A stretch of 17,979 nucleotides of DNA from Desulfuromusa sp. (GTDB lineage: Bacteria > Desulfobacterota > Desulfuromonadia > Desulfuromonadales > Geopsychrobacteraceae). The position numbers were made by a program, and so were the translations under genes. Positions 6,090 to 14,034 of the stretch are shown here, one piece after another. The stretch lies in the NCBI GenBank assembly GCA_021157505.1, contig JAGGWI010000279.1:1-17979 (forward strand), read 5' to 3'. A model generated the notes under the pieces. That model saw nothing but the letters and a program-made list of their open reading frames with translations. It was not told where the DNA came from and made no database searches. Numbering within the stretch: position 1 is the first letter of the stretch; each line of letters begins with the position of its first letter.

Positions 6090-7844
6090 TTAATCTCTCT
6101 TCCGCCGACCTGCTGTCGGCTTCTGGGAACGGGAGCCAAACTTTTTAAATCCAGTATTTCCTTTACCAAACTTTCTCCGCTTGGAAAAGTCGTTTGCCGC
6201 TGGTTTGTAAGATCCTGCATCGGGGCTGATTTGTAACTGCTCATCACAGACCCAGACACCTTTTAACTTGTGCAGAACATCTTGAGAAAGGGTCTTTGGT
6301 AAATCGACCAGACTAAACTGGTCAAACAGGCGGATTCTGCCGATATCACGACTGTTGATTTTGCCTTCGTTGCTGATGGCACCAACAATATTTCCCGGTT
6401 CCACCCCATGTTTACGACCAACTTCAATCCGATAGGTTTGCATTTGATCATCACTGGTTTTTCTTTCGCGTCTCGGTGCATCATTTCGCTCCGGACGTTC
6501 TACGCGAACTTCTTCGACGAAAGCCTCTTCTGGATTCAGAGGACGCTCTTTTTGTAGCAGATAGACAAGGGTAGCAGCGATCTTGCGGTGGCCGATATCA
6601 TATTCGCTTTGGTATGCGTCGATCAATTCTTCAAAAAACTCAAGATCTTCCGATTCCATTGCGGCTGAAATCTGTTCTTTAAACTGGCTGATGCGCCGAT
6701 TGGTGATATCTTTACGGCTTGGTAGTGCCATCGCTTTAATCGGTTGTCGGGTCGCTCTTTCTATGGCAGCAAGCATTCTTCTTTCACGTGGAGCAACAAA
6801 AAGGATTGCTTTCCCTTCGCGTCCGGCACGACCGGTTCGACCAATCCGGTGGATATAGGCTTCGGTATCGTAAGGAATATCGTAATTGATGACATGGCTG
6901 ATCCGTTTGACATCCAGACCACGGGCGGCAACGTCGGTGGCAACAACAATGTCAAGGGAGCCATTTTTCAGGTGTTCGACAGTTTTTTCCCGCAGCATCT
7001 GGGTCATGTCACCGTTCAATGCCGCACTTGAAAAACCACGTGCTTCAAGTTTCTCTGCTAATTCCACAGTGGCAACTTTGGTGCGGACGAAGATCAGCAT
7101 TCCATCGATCTCTTCTGCTTCTAGAATCCGGGTCAGGGCATCCAGTTTATGTAATCCCTTGACTTGCCAGAAACGCTGGGAAATTGTCTCAACGGTTGAA
7201 GTTTTACTTTTAATTTTAATCTCGACCGGGTCATTAAGATGTTTCCGGGCAACTTTCATAACCTCTTTTGGCATCGTCGCGGAGAAAAGAGCTGTTTGCC
7301 GTTGTTCCGGTGCATATCCAAGAATCTGATCAACATCATCAATAAAGCCCATCTTCAACATTTCATCGGCTTCATCAATGACAATACAGCTTAATTTGTC
7401 GAGCTTAAGGGTTCCGCGTCGCAAATGATCCTGGATTCGGCCCGGAGTGCCGACAACTGCCTGAACACCGCGCTGCAACTGCCGCAACTGTTGACCCATA
7501 TTCTGACCACCATAGACAGGCAGGACCTGGAACCCTTTGAGATGTCGAGCATAAGTCTGCATCGCTTCGGCAACCTGTAGTGCCAATTCTCGGGTCGGGG
7601 TCAGAACCAGAATCTGTGGTGCTTTCAGCTTCGGATTGAGACGACTGAGTAACGGCAGAGAAAATGCAGCTGTTTTCCCTGTGCCAGTTTGCGCCTGACC
7701 CAGCAGGTCGCGACCTTCCAACAGCGGGGGGATACTGCGAGACTGAATGGGTGTCGGTGATTCGTAGCCGACTTCTTCAATAACTTTTAAAAGGGCTGGT
7801 GCTAAGGAGAGTTCTTTGAACGATGGATTGTTTTCTTCTGACAT
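6090..7844 (-). CDS. deaD: DEAD-box ATP-dependent RNA helicase (DeaD/CsdA-like) with C-terminal RNA-binding domain
   Basis: This 584-residue cytoplasmic RNA helicase is likely used in ribosome assembly, RNA decay or cold adaptation. Motifs in order are the Q-motif region (FKELSL...GYESPTPIQ), motif I AQTGTGKT (51-58), PTREL (83-87), TPGR (133-136), DEAD (157-160), SAT (188-190), and VATDVAARGLD and HRIGRTGRAGR (332-342) in the second RecA domain. After a linker come a DbpA-type RNA-binding domain (about 469-540) and a basic tail rich in K, R and G. The frame is open upstream to 7922, but ATG 7844 begins MSEENNPSF with AGGAA upstream, while the longer start has none; 7844 is chosen. The gap to the RND exporter is 96 bases and no strong promoter was recognised in it. 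Confidence 0.93.
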   Translation of the reverse strand: MSEENNPSFKELSLAPALLKVIEEVGYESPTPIQSRSIPPLLEGRDLLGQAQTGTGKTAAFSLPLLSRLNPKLKAPQILVLTPTRELALQVAEAMQTYARHLKGFQVLPVYGGQNMGQQLRQLQRGVQAVVGTPGRIQDHLRRGTLKLDKLSCIVIDEADEMLKMGFIDDVDQILGYAPEQRQTALFSATMPKEVMKVARKHLNDPVEIKIKSKTSTVETISQRFWQVKGLHKLDALTRILEAEEIDGMLIFVRTKVATVELAEKLEARGFSSAALNGDMTQMLREKTVEHLKNGSLDIVVATDVAARGLDVKRISHVINYDIPYDTEAYIHRIGRTGRAGREGKAILFVAPRERRMLAAIERATRQPIKAMALPSRKDITNRRISQFKEQISAAMESEDLEFFEELIDAYQSEYDIGHRKIAATLVYLLQKERPLNPEEAFVEEVRVERPERNDAPRRERKTSDDQMQTYRIEVGRKHGVEPGNIVGAISNEGKINSRDIGRIRLFDQFSLVDLPKTLSQDVLHKLKGVWVCDEQLQISPDAGSYKPAANDFSKRRKFGKGNTGFKKFGSRSQKPTAGRRKRD

Positions 7845-7940
7845 AGATTTCCTGTTGTTATTTAATTGTATTTTGATAAAAGACACGCACCTTAGCCTAT
7901 TTAGACGTTGAGTACCAGCCATTAAATTATCTACAACAAC

Positions 7941-10451
7941 TTAGTTTTGTGCTTTTGTTTTTGGCTTCCAGTTGATCAGCAGTAATGCCAACAGGGTTAA
8001 ATTAGCAAACATGGCAATCAACATGGCTAAGCCGGTGAAGAGGCCAAAGTAAATTGTTGGAATGAAACTTGACAGCGTGAGAATTGAAAAGCCGATGATA
8101 ATAGTTATGGAGGTGTAGTACATCGCCCGCCCGATACTGTCATGACAGCGTTTCATCGCTGCCAGATAATCACCATCAACTGCAATTTCTTCGTTGAAAC
8201 GGTGGACGTAGTGAATTGTATCATCAACAGCAATGCCGATAGTAATAGCTGCAATCGTAATGGTCATGATATCCAGCGGGATATTCATCCAGCCCATCAA
8301 ACCGAGAACCATCCCTGCGGATAGCAGGTTGGGAATGATGGAAATGATCGCCAGGCGCAAGGAGCGGAATTGGATAATGAACATCACCATAATGACGAGA
8401 AAAACCACGCCGATGGTCATGATTTGCGAACTGAACAGACTTTGCAGGACATTGTTATAAAGGACGAACATGCCGGTCAGGTGGATCTGTTCAGGTTTTA
8501 TATCCAGTTTTTCAGTCAGATCGAGACGAATTTTCTTTAACAATGAATCGCGGCGCAGGTCTGGATTGGAGTCGATCACCCGTAAGGAAAAACGTACCTG
8601 ATTGCCATCTTCGGTCATATAGGGACGGAAGAGTGCTTCCTTAATGCTTTCCGGGAGCTTTTTGTGGATGACCGCCAGAGAGATGTTGTCCAGAGGGAGA
8701 TCCTCATTCAGCTGCTGCATCAGGGTCATGGTGGTTGCCATCGACAGCACTTTTCCCGTTTCGGGCAATTCATCAAGGTAGTTATGGATATTTTTCAGGG
8801 TGTCGATCTGGTAACTGTTATACCAGTAACTGCTGCCGGAAAGTCCTGCCTCAGCTTCCTCTTCATCAAAAAAATCATCTTCAAAAGGATCATCTTCTGC
8901 AAATGCATCCTCCTGAACTTTATCTGTAAAAAAGTCCGGTTCAGCATCGATAATGACCTCCAGCGGGGTGGTGCCACCGAGCTGCCGGTCAATTAATTCC
9001 ATCCCCTGATATATTTCAGTGGTTGGCTTGAAATAATCAATGAAGCGATTTTCCACCGTTAATTTGGAAATCCCGGTAATACTTACGATAGCCAGAACGA
9101 TAAAAAGTGTCAGGGTTGCTTTACTCCGATATTCGACCCAATGAGCACACGTGCGGGTGATAATTCCAGTGATGTCAACGCGTGGTGAAAACTTCACCGG
9201 TTTTTTATAGAGCATCAACCCTGCAGGAAAAATGGCGAATGAAATGAGTAACGCAAAGCTGATGCCGATTGCCATCATCCAGCCAAAATCAATAACCGGG
9301 CGGATATCGCTGGTCAGTAAGGAAGCAAAGGCAACGATGGTAGTCAGTGCGGTATAGATACTGGGAATTGCTTTACTGCGAACCATTTCTTTGACCATGG
9401 TGGCCTGATCAGCACCAGGAATTTCGTCATACAGTTCATTGTAGCGGACAATCAAGTGGACACAGAGAGAGAGGGTGATGATCAGTAGCAACGAAGTAAA
9501 GTTGGATGAAACCACCGTTACTTTCCAGCCGACCAGCCCAAGGAAGCCGAACATGAACAGAACTGCGGCAAAACAACAAGCCATGGGTAGAATAACCCAG
9601 CGCGGGTGGCGGAAGATCAGGAATAACATCGATACCAGAAAAACCAGCACTCCAAGGCCAAAAGAGGTCAGATCGTGGCGGATAAAACTGATCATGTCGG
9701 CGACAATCATCGGGACTCCGCCAAGGAACAGTTCTCCATGGTTCTGGTGTTGTTTCATGATATTGCGGATTTCGGCAATATCGAGAGCTTCCAGTTCTGC
9801 AAGATCACGGCTATAGGCATCAAATAGTCCACTGACTTGATCAAGCTGTTCAGATTCTGCTGTAGTGAGTGGAGTGGTCAGTCGTTTCTCTCGTAGCGTA
9901 TTTCTCTGTTGCAGCAACGAATGGTAGGTCTTGTCATTCTTAAAGATCACCTGCAGGGCAGTTGTTTTGGCATCGGGACTGACCAGAAGGCTTTTATAAA
10001 ATGGGCTGGTATGAAATTCTTGACGCACAAGCTCAATATCGATGCCGGGTGTTTCCAGAGTGCGAATCCCGTTTTTTAAATCACCCAGGGTCAGACGGGG
10101 GCTGTCGATCAGGGGGACATCGAGAATACTGAGCACCGATTGAACCCGCTCAATCTTTAGCAAACTGTCTCGGAGCTTGCGTAGATCATCCAAAGTTTCT
10201 GCGGCGTAAAGATCGTGCTTTGGTGAGTAGCTGATGATCAGGAACTCTGCGCTGCCATAGCTGTCATTTATAGCGCGAAAATATTTTAAGTCCTGATCGT
10301 TTTCCAACAGCAGTGAGTCTGCGGAGGCGTCCAGTCGAAAGTCTCTGGCATAGCTACCAACTCCGATGACGAAAAAAAGAACCAGGAGAATTGTTATGAT
10401 TGGGTGTTTCAGGACAATACGTTCGTAGAGTTTCATGATATTTTCGGACAT
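7941..10451 (-). CDS. RND-superfamily exporter (MMPL / HAE3-type membrane protein)
   Basis: This inner-membrane protein of 836 residues has the duplicated RND plan. TM1 is near 15-34, a first extracytoplasmic loop runs to about 255, and a TM bundle spans about 262-415 (sterol-sensing-like). Then come TM7 near 446-462, a second outer loop, and a C-terminal TM bundle from about 675 to the end. The conserved acidic pair in a transmembrane helix is seen in the second half (GIAVDDTIHYVHR); the first half has LSLCVHLIVRYNE instead. Such proteins use the proton gradient to move lipids or hydrophobic compounds; the substrate is unknown. The second loop carries a strikingly acidic stretch (about 514-535). 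ATG 10451 (MSENIMKLYE) follows AGGA by 5 bases. An in-frame TTG at 10466 is less likely. No periplasmic adaptor or TolC gene lies beside it. Confidence 0.9.
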   Translation of the reverse strand: MSENIMKLYERIVLKHPIITILLVLFFVIGVGSYARDFRLDASADSLLLENDQDLKYFRAINDSYGSAEFLIISYSPKHDLYAAETLDDLRKLRDSLLKIERVQSVLSILDVPLIDSPRLTLGDLKNGIRTLETPGIDIELVRQEFHTSPFYKSLLVSPDAKTTALQVIFKNDKTYHSLLQQRNTLREKRLTTPLTTAESEQLDQVSGLFDAYSRDLAELEALDIAEIRNIMKQHQNHGELFLGGVPMIVADMISFIRHDLTSFGLGVLVFLVSMLFLIFRHPRWVILPMACCFAAVLFMFGFLGLVGWKVTVVSSNFTSLLLIITLSLCVHLIVRYNELYDEIPGADQATMVKEMVRSKAIPSIYTALTTIVAFASLLTSDIRPVIDFGWMMAIGISFALLISFAIFPAGLMLYKKPVKFSPRVDITGIITRTCAHWVEYRSKATLTLFIVLAIVSITGISKLTVENRFIDYFKPTTEIYQGMELIDRQLGGTTPLEVIIDAEPDFFTDKVQEDAFAEDDPFEDDFFDEEEAEAGLSGSSYWYNSYQIDTLKNIHNYLDELPETGKVLSMATTMTLMQQLNEDLPLDNISLAVIHKKLPESIKEALFRPYMTEDGNQVRFSLRVIDSNPDLRRDSLLKKIRLDLTEKLDIKPEQIHLTGMFVLYNNVLQSLFSSQIMTIGVVFLVIMVMFIIQFRSLRLAIISIIPNLLSAGMVLGLMGWMNIPLDIMTITIAAITIGIAVDDTIHYVHRFNEEIAVDGDYLAAMKRCHDSIGRAMYYTSITIIIGFSILTLSSFIPTIYFGLFTGLAMLIAMFANLTLLALLLINWKPKTKAQN

Positions 10452-10488
10452 TTGAATCCTATTCAATGCTGTGTTGCTATTTTTTATA

Positions 10489-10530
10489 GTATTCCGGGGA
10501 CATGTACTTCGTTACGTGTCCCCGGAATAC
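10489..10530. repeat. REP-like long hairpin with CTTCGT loop
   Basis: An 18-bp stem is formed by 10489-10506 and 10513-10530, with one G-U/mismatch position and core ATTCCGGGGACA. The loop is six bases (CTTCGT). The GGGGAC/GTCCCC core resembles palindromes associated with REP-associated tyrosine transposases in proteobacteria. It lies 38 bases upstream of the exporter start, in its leader. Confidence 0.7.
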
Positions 10531-10684
10531 GGGTTAATGAGGCAAAAGGTCGCAAGGTTATGGGTTATGAACAACGGCAGTCGTTGGTGTCATAAAACCC
10601 CGGGACAGCCCCATACAGGGACAAACCCAGTTTTGATGAATTGTTATAATCCTCAACAGATAATCACCCATTTCCACTAAAAAG
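10531..10684. other. Non-coding stretch with secondary hairpins between exporter and fumarase
   Basis: No supported gene is found here. There is an imperfect hairpin at 10565-10595 (TTATGA/TCATAA outer stem, CAACG/CGTTG inner stem). A CCCGGGACAGCCCC motif near 10598-10611 repeats the GGGAC theme of the neighbouring REP-like palindrome. This may be debris of a REP-type repeat cluster. Confidence 0.4.
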
Positions 10685-10714
10685 AAAAGCCCCGGCAGAA
10701 TAACCGGGGCTTTT
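10685..10714 (-). terminator. Intrinsic terminator of the fumarase gene
   Basis: AAAAGCCCCGG at 10685-10695 and CCGGGGCTTTT at 10704-10714 form a perfect 11-bp stem with an 8-base loop. On the minus strand it is followed by a U-rich run. It lies 25 bases after the fumarase stop. The symmetric A/T ends could also let it stop transcripts from the other side. Confidence 0.9.
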
Positions 10715-10739
10715 AGGGTGAAATTAGAAAAAAACTGAA

Positions 10740-12359
10740 TTACAGGCCAAGGGTCTTAAAGAAATCGTTCCCTTTATCATCAACCAGGATAAATGCCGGG
10801 AAGTTTTCAACTTCAATCTTCCAGACAGCTTCCATGCCCAGTTCTTCAAAGTCAATGCACTCGACCTTTTTAATGTTTTCTTCAGCCAGTACTGCAGCTG
10901 GGCCACCAATTGAACCAAGATAGAATCCACCATGTTTAGCACAGGCATCGGTGACTTGCTGGCTGCGATTACCTTTGGCAATCATGATCATTGAGCCGCC
11001 GTTGCTTTGGAGCAGGTCAACATAACTGTCCATCCGACCCGCTGTGGTTGGACCAAAGGAACCGGAAGCTTTTCCCGCAGGTGTTTTAGCCGGGCCAGCA
11101 TAATAGATCGGATGATTCTTCAGATAGTCTGGTAATGGTTTGCCACTATCTAAAATCTCTTTGAATTTAGAGTGAGCAATATCACGTCCAACCACGATGG
11201 TCCCTTTAAGACGTAGTGGCGCTCCAACTTTCAGTTTAGTCAAGTCGGCCAGAACTTCACTTAACGGCCGATCAAGGTCGATTTCTGTACCAAGGGGTTT
11301 TTTGGTGCGGAACTCATCAGGGATCAGACGACCAGGATTGCGATCCATCTCCTCAATGAAAAGACCCTCTTTGGTGATCTTTGCTTTGATGTTGCGGTCA
11401 GCAGAACAGGAGACTGCCATGCCAACAGGGCAGGATGCACCATGACGGGGCAGACGGATAATCCGTACATCGTGGGCAAAATATTTACCACCAAACTGTG
11501 CCCCGATCCCAATTTCCTGTGCCATTTTGAGAACCTTGGCTTCCAGTTCTATATCCCGGAATGCCTGACCATGGTCATTGCCTTCCGTTGGTAATCCATC
11601 CAGATAGTGGGCGGTTGCAAGTTTGACTGTTTTCAGGCAAGCATCAGCCGAGGTGCCGCCAATGACAAATGCCAGGTGGTAGGGAGGGCAGGCCGCCGTA
11701 CCGATTGTTTTCATTTTCTGCAACAGGAACTCTTCCAGTGTTTCGGGGTTGAGAAGTGCCTTGGTTTCTTGAAAAAGCATGGTTTTGTTGGCTGAACCAC
11801 CACCCTTGGCAATAAACAGGAACTTATAGGTATCGCCTTCTGTTGCAAAAAGATCTATCTGTGCTGGCAGGTTGGTACCAGTGTTCTTTTCTTTATACAT
11901 ATCAAGGGCGACAGTTTGGCTGTAGCGCAGGTTTTCTTCGGTGTAGGTTTTGTAGACACCTTCAGAAATCTGCTCGGCATCGTTGCCGGTCGTCCAGACT
12001 TGTTGACCTTTTTTAGCGACAACAGTTGCAGTGCCGGTATCTTGACAGAATGGAAGTTCAAAATTAGCTGAAATTTCTGCATTGCGCAGGAATGCCATTG
12101 CCACAACCTTGTCATTTTCGGAAGCCTCTGGATCCTTGAGAATTTTTCCTACCTGATCATTGTGTTCGGCGCGAAGCAAGAAAGAGATATCCCGCATGGC
12201 AGTGTTAGTGAGTAGCGTCAGAGCTTGCGGCTCAACTTTTAGAATATCTTTGCCATCAAAATTAACCACGCTGACAAATTTCTCGGAACCTTCAATTTTG
12301 TAATACTTGGTTGTGTCGGCACCGAGTGGCATTGGGTCCTGATACTTGAAATCTGGCAT
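10740..12359 (-). CDS. fumA: Class I fumarate hydratase (single-chain, [4Fe-4S])
   Basis: This 539-residue FumA/FumB-type enzyme interconverts fumarate and malate in the citric acid cycle. The N-terminal alpha-like domain and the C-terminal beta-like domain are fused in one chain, as in enterobacterial FumA. Cluster cysteines are visible at C105 (PFCQDTGT), C224 (TAACPPYH) and C310 (HGASCPVG); the first two positions agree with my memory of E. coli FumA. The C-terminal half has KTPAGKASGSFGPTTAGRMDSYV, the usual substrate-site region. AAGGAG lies 8 bases before the ATG. It has its own sigma70-type promoter and strong terminator, so it is probably monocistronic. Class I fumarases are oxygen-sensitive, which fits an anaerobe. 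The symbol fumA denotes the family, not a proven isoform. Confidence 0.95.
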   Translation of the reverse strand: MPDFKYQDPMPLGADTTKYYKIEGSEKFVSVVNFDGKDILKVEPQALTLLTNTAMRDISFLLRAEHNDQVGKILKDPEASENDKVVAMAFLRNAEISANFELPFCQDTGTATVVAKKGQQVWTTGNDAEQISEGVYKTYTEENLRYSQTVALDMYKEKNTGTNLPAQIDLFATEGDTYKFLFIAKGGGSANKTMLFQETKALLNPETLEEFLLQKMKTIGTAACPPYHLAFVIGGTSADACLKTVKLATAHYLDGLPTEGNDHGQAFRDIELEAKVLKMAQEIGIGAQFGGKYFAHDVRIIRLPRHGASCPVGMAVSCSADRNIKAKITKEGLFIEEMDRNPGRLIPDEFRTKKPLGTEIDLDRPLSEVLADLTKLKVGAPLRLKGTIVVGRDIAHSKFKEILDSGKPLPDYLKNHPIYYAGPAKTPAGKASGSFGPTTAGRMDSYVDLLQSNGGSMIMIAKGNRSQQVTDACAKHGGFYLGSIGGPAAVLAEENIKKVECIDFEELGMEAVWKIEVENFPAFILVDDKGNDFFKTLGL

Positions 12360-12414
12360 TTTTTCACTCCTTACAGGGATAGGATAAGTGGATCAACTCA
12401 ATAAAAACTCGTGC

Positions 12415-12443
12415 ATTATAGGGGATATTTATACATTTGTCGA
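12415..12443 (-). promoter_or_regulatory. Sigma70-type promoter of the fumarase gene
   Basis: Read on the minus strand: TCGACA (5 of 6 to the consensus -35), exactly 17 bases, then a perfect TATAAT. It lies about 55 bases before the start codon with no competing ORF. Confidence 0.75.
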
Positions 12444-12505
12444 CTAATAACAACGGTAAAAATTGGTGAAACTCTCTTTCTAGCGAACGACTCCTCATGT
12501 TCAAT

Positions 12506-12674
12506 CTAGGAGACTATCGGACTATCCATGAACTGGCTGCAAATCCGTTTGTTTGGCTCATTTTTTAGCTCCTTTTTGCCCCATAGCTATGGCTATGAGC
12601 CTGCAAACGAGCTAAAAACTGTTCTCAAACCTCCAAATTTTCGCTTCAGTCCGTATAGTCAGACAGCCTCCTAG
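12506..12674. mobile_element. MITE-like palindromic element, copy 2 (169 bp)
   Basis: This is the same element as 2231-2387. The interior is almost identical, including the CCATAGCTATGG palindrome and the run CTGCAAACGAGCTAAAAACT. Terminal inverted repeats of 20 bases start CTAGGAGACTATCGG and pair at 17 of 20 positions. It carries 12 extra bases relative to copy 1, next to a T-run. It sits between the fumarase promoter and the cysE control region without interrupting either. Confidence 0.85.
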
Positions 12675-12719
12675 AGAGTTATATGGAATGTCAGAAATAC
12701 CTGACTAAAATGTTTGAAA

Positions 12720-12744
12720 ATAATTGACAGAAATAGTCGGGTAT
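12720..12744 (+). promoter_or_regulatory. Type-1 IscR box overlapping a -35 TTGACA
   Basis: The 25-base site has left half ATAATTGACA, spacer GAAAT and right half AGTCGGGTAT. Against the enterobacterial type-1 IscR consensus (half ATASYYGACT, spacer RWWWY, half AGTCRRSTAT, from memory) only positions 4 and 10 differ. A perfect -35 TTGACA lies inside it at 12724-12729. A GATAAT follows at 12745-12750 with a short 15-base spacing. This arrangement would let cluster-bound IscR block the promoter of cysE-iscR-iscS-iscU. Confidence 0.65.
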
Positions 12745-12800
12745 GATAATTCTGTTCAGGATTAGAATGCTCGGTGTTATAAAATAACAGTGAGTGTGCG

Positions 12801-12825
12801 ATAGTTGACTCTTTCAATGACGCAT
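12801..12825 (+). promoter_or_regulatory. Second, weaker type-1 IscR box
   Basis: The left half ATAGTTGACT matches the consensus at all ten positions. The spacer CTTTC fits at four of five and the right half AATGACGCAT at six of ten. It lies 81 bases downstream of the first box and 43 bases before the cysE start codon. A possible -10 GATAAT is at 12836-12841, but without a good -35. Confidence 0.45.
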
Positions 12826-12867
12826 TAACTTGTGCGATAATAGTGGCTATATCAGGAGGTAAAATCA

Positions 12868-13569
12868 ATGTTCTCTCAACTCAAGGAAGATTTAAAGGTT
12901 GTCTTTGAGCGCGACCCTGCAGTGCGTAGCGTGTTTGAGATCATTTTTTGTTATCCTGGTTTCCATGCGATGCTCTTTTATCGTTTATCCCACTGGTTGT
13001 GGAACAACAACATGAAATTTTTCGGACGGTTGGTTTCTCACTTTGGGCGGTTTATGACGGGGATCGAAATCCATCCGGGAGCTACAATCGGGCGCGGCTT
13101 TTTTATTGATCACGGCATGGGAGTTGTGATTGGGGAAACTGCTGAGATCGGTGATAACTGTACCCTCTATCACGGTGTCACCCTAGGTGGAACTTCTTGG
13201 GCTAAGGAAAAGCGCCATCCAACTCTGGGGAATAACGTTGTTGTTGGCTCCGGGGCAAAAATACTGGGCCCATTCACTGTTGGCGATGACAGTAAAATCG
13301 GTTCTAATTCTGTTGTTGTGAAAGAGGTCCCCGCAACGGCCACCGTTGTCGGTATTCCGGGACGGGTTGTTATCTCTGGTAAAAAGCAGGTCGGGGTAGA
13401 TCTGCAGCACGGTAAATTACCCGATCCTGTTGCCAAAGCAGTCAGCTGTGTTTTTGACCAGTTACATCGCCTTGAAGATCGGGTTGAACAACTGCAGATT
13501 GAACAGCAAAAATTACAACAGGAGCTGGCCCACTCCAGAAAGTTAGAACCTGAAGAGGAAACAGTCTGA
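12868..13569 (+). CDS. cysE: Serine O-acetyltransferase CysE
   Basis: This 233-residue cytoplasmic enzyme makes O-acetylserine from serine and acetyl-CoA, the committed step of cysteine synthesis. It has a short N-terminal helical region and a left-handed beta-helix of hexapeptide repeats. The signature reads TGIEIHPGATIGRGFFIDHG (64-83) and YHGVTLGGT (101-109). H82 is the likely catalytic His, with E67 at the place where E. coli has Asp. It is the shorter SatA/EpsC type, lacking the long N-terminal domain of enterobacterial CysE. The C-terminus (about 195-225) looks like a coiled coil. AGGAGGT gives a strong ribosome site. Its stop overlaps the iscR start by one base, so the two are translationally coupled and sulfur supply is tied to cluster assembly. 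Confidence 0.95.
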   Translation: MFSQLKEDLKVVFERDPAVRSVFEIIFCYPGFHAMLFYRLSHWLWNNNMKFFGRLVSHFGRFMTGIEIHPGATIGRGFFIDHGMGVVIGETAEIGDNCTLYHGVTLGGTSWAKEKRHPTLGNNVVVGSGAKILGPFTVGDDSKIGSNSVVVKEVPATATVVGIPGRVVISGKKQVGVDLQHGKLPDPVAKAVSCVFDQLHRLEDRVEQLQIEQQKLQQELAHSRKLEPEEETV

Positions 13570-14006
13570 TGCGAATGTCAACAAAAGCGCAATATGCAGT
13601 TCGTGCTCTTGTCAGTTTGAATTTAACCAGCGATGGGTCACCTGTTTCTATTAAAGAAATTTCAGAACGAGAAAAAATCTCCTTGAATTATCTTGAACAG
13701 TTGTTTGTTAAACTGCGTCGTGGCGGCATTGTAAACAGTGTCCGTGGTCCGGGAGGTGGTTATTTGCTGGCTCGATCTGCTGCAGATATTCGTATCGATC
13801 AGATTATAGATACGGTTGAAGAAGCACTGATGCCACTGTCGTGCATGAATGCTGATGGAAGTTGTGGTTGTGGTTCAGAATGTGCGACCCAGTCTGTCTG
13901 GCAGGGTTTGGGGAATCAGATTCGTAGTTTTCTGGCTTCCGTCACCCTTGAAGATTTAACCAATGATGGTCGTCGGCAGTTAGCCAGACGAGTGGTAAAT
14001 ATCTAA
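13569..14006 (+). CDS. iscR: Rrf2-family Fe-S-sensing regulator IscR
   Basis: This 145-residue winged-helix regulator has the Rrf2/IscR start MRMSTKAQYAVRALVSL, the recognition-helix region ISLNYLEQLFVKLRRGGIV and the wing SVRGPGGGYLL. A cysteine group C92, C99, C101, C105 matches the [2Fe-2S] site of IscR (C92, C98, C104 in E. coli), with one extra Cys. The fourth ligand of E. coli IscR, His107, is not present at the matching place. With its cluster IscR represses the isc operon, so the two boxes upstream of cysE fit autoregulation. The GAGGA of the cysE end acts as ribosome site. There are 28 bases to iscS. Confidence 0.93.
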   Translation: MRMSTKAQYAVRALVSLNLTSDGSPVSIKEISEREKISLNYLEQLFVKLRRGGIVNSVRGPGGGYLLARSAADIRIDQIIDTVEEALMPLSCMNADGSCGCGSECATQSVWQGLGNQIRSFLASVTLEDLTNDGRRQLARRVVNI

Positions 14007-14034
14007 CTATTTTCAGTTTAACCGGAGGTTTTTC

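Noticed and set aside
7845..7922. Longer helicase starting at 7922
   Set aside because: The 26 added residues precede the conserved MSEEN-type start and have no ribosome site; AGGAA precedes ATG 7844.
10404..10680. Two plus-strand ORFs of 63 and 69 codons across the exporter leader
   Set aside because: They read through the REP-like palindrome and related hairpins, with no family match and no convincing ribosome site.
12671..12868. 65-codon minus-strand ORF upstream of cysE
   Set aside because: It covers the two IscR boxes and the end of the MITE-like copy, and its translation is featureless.
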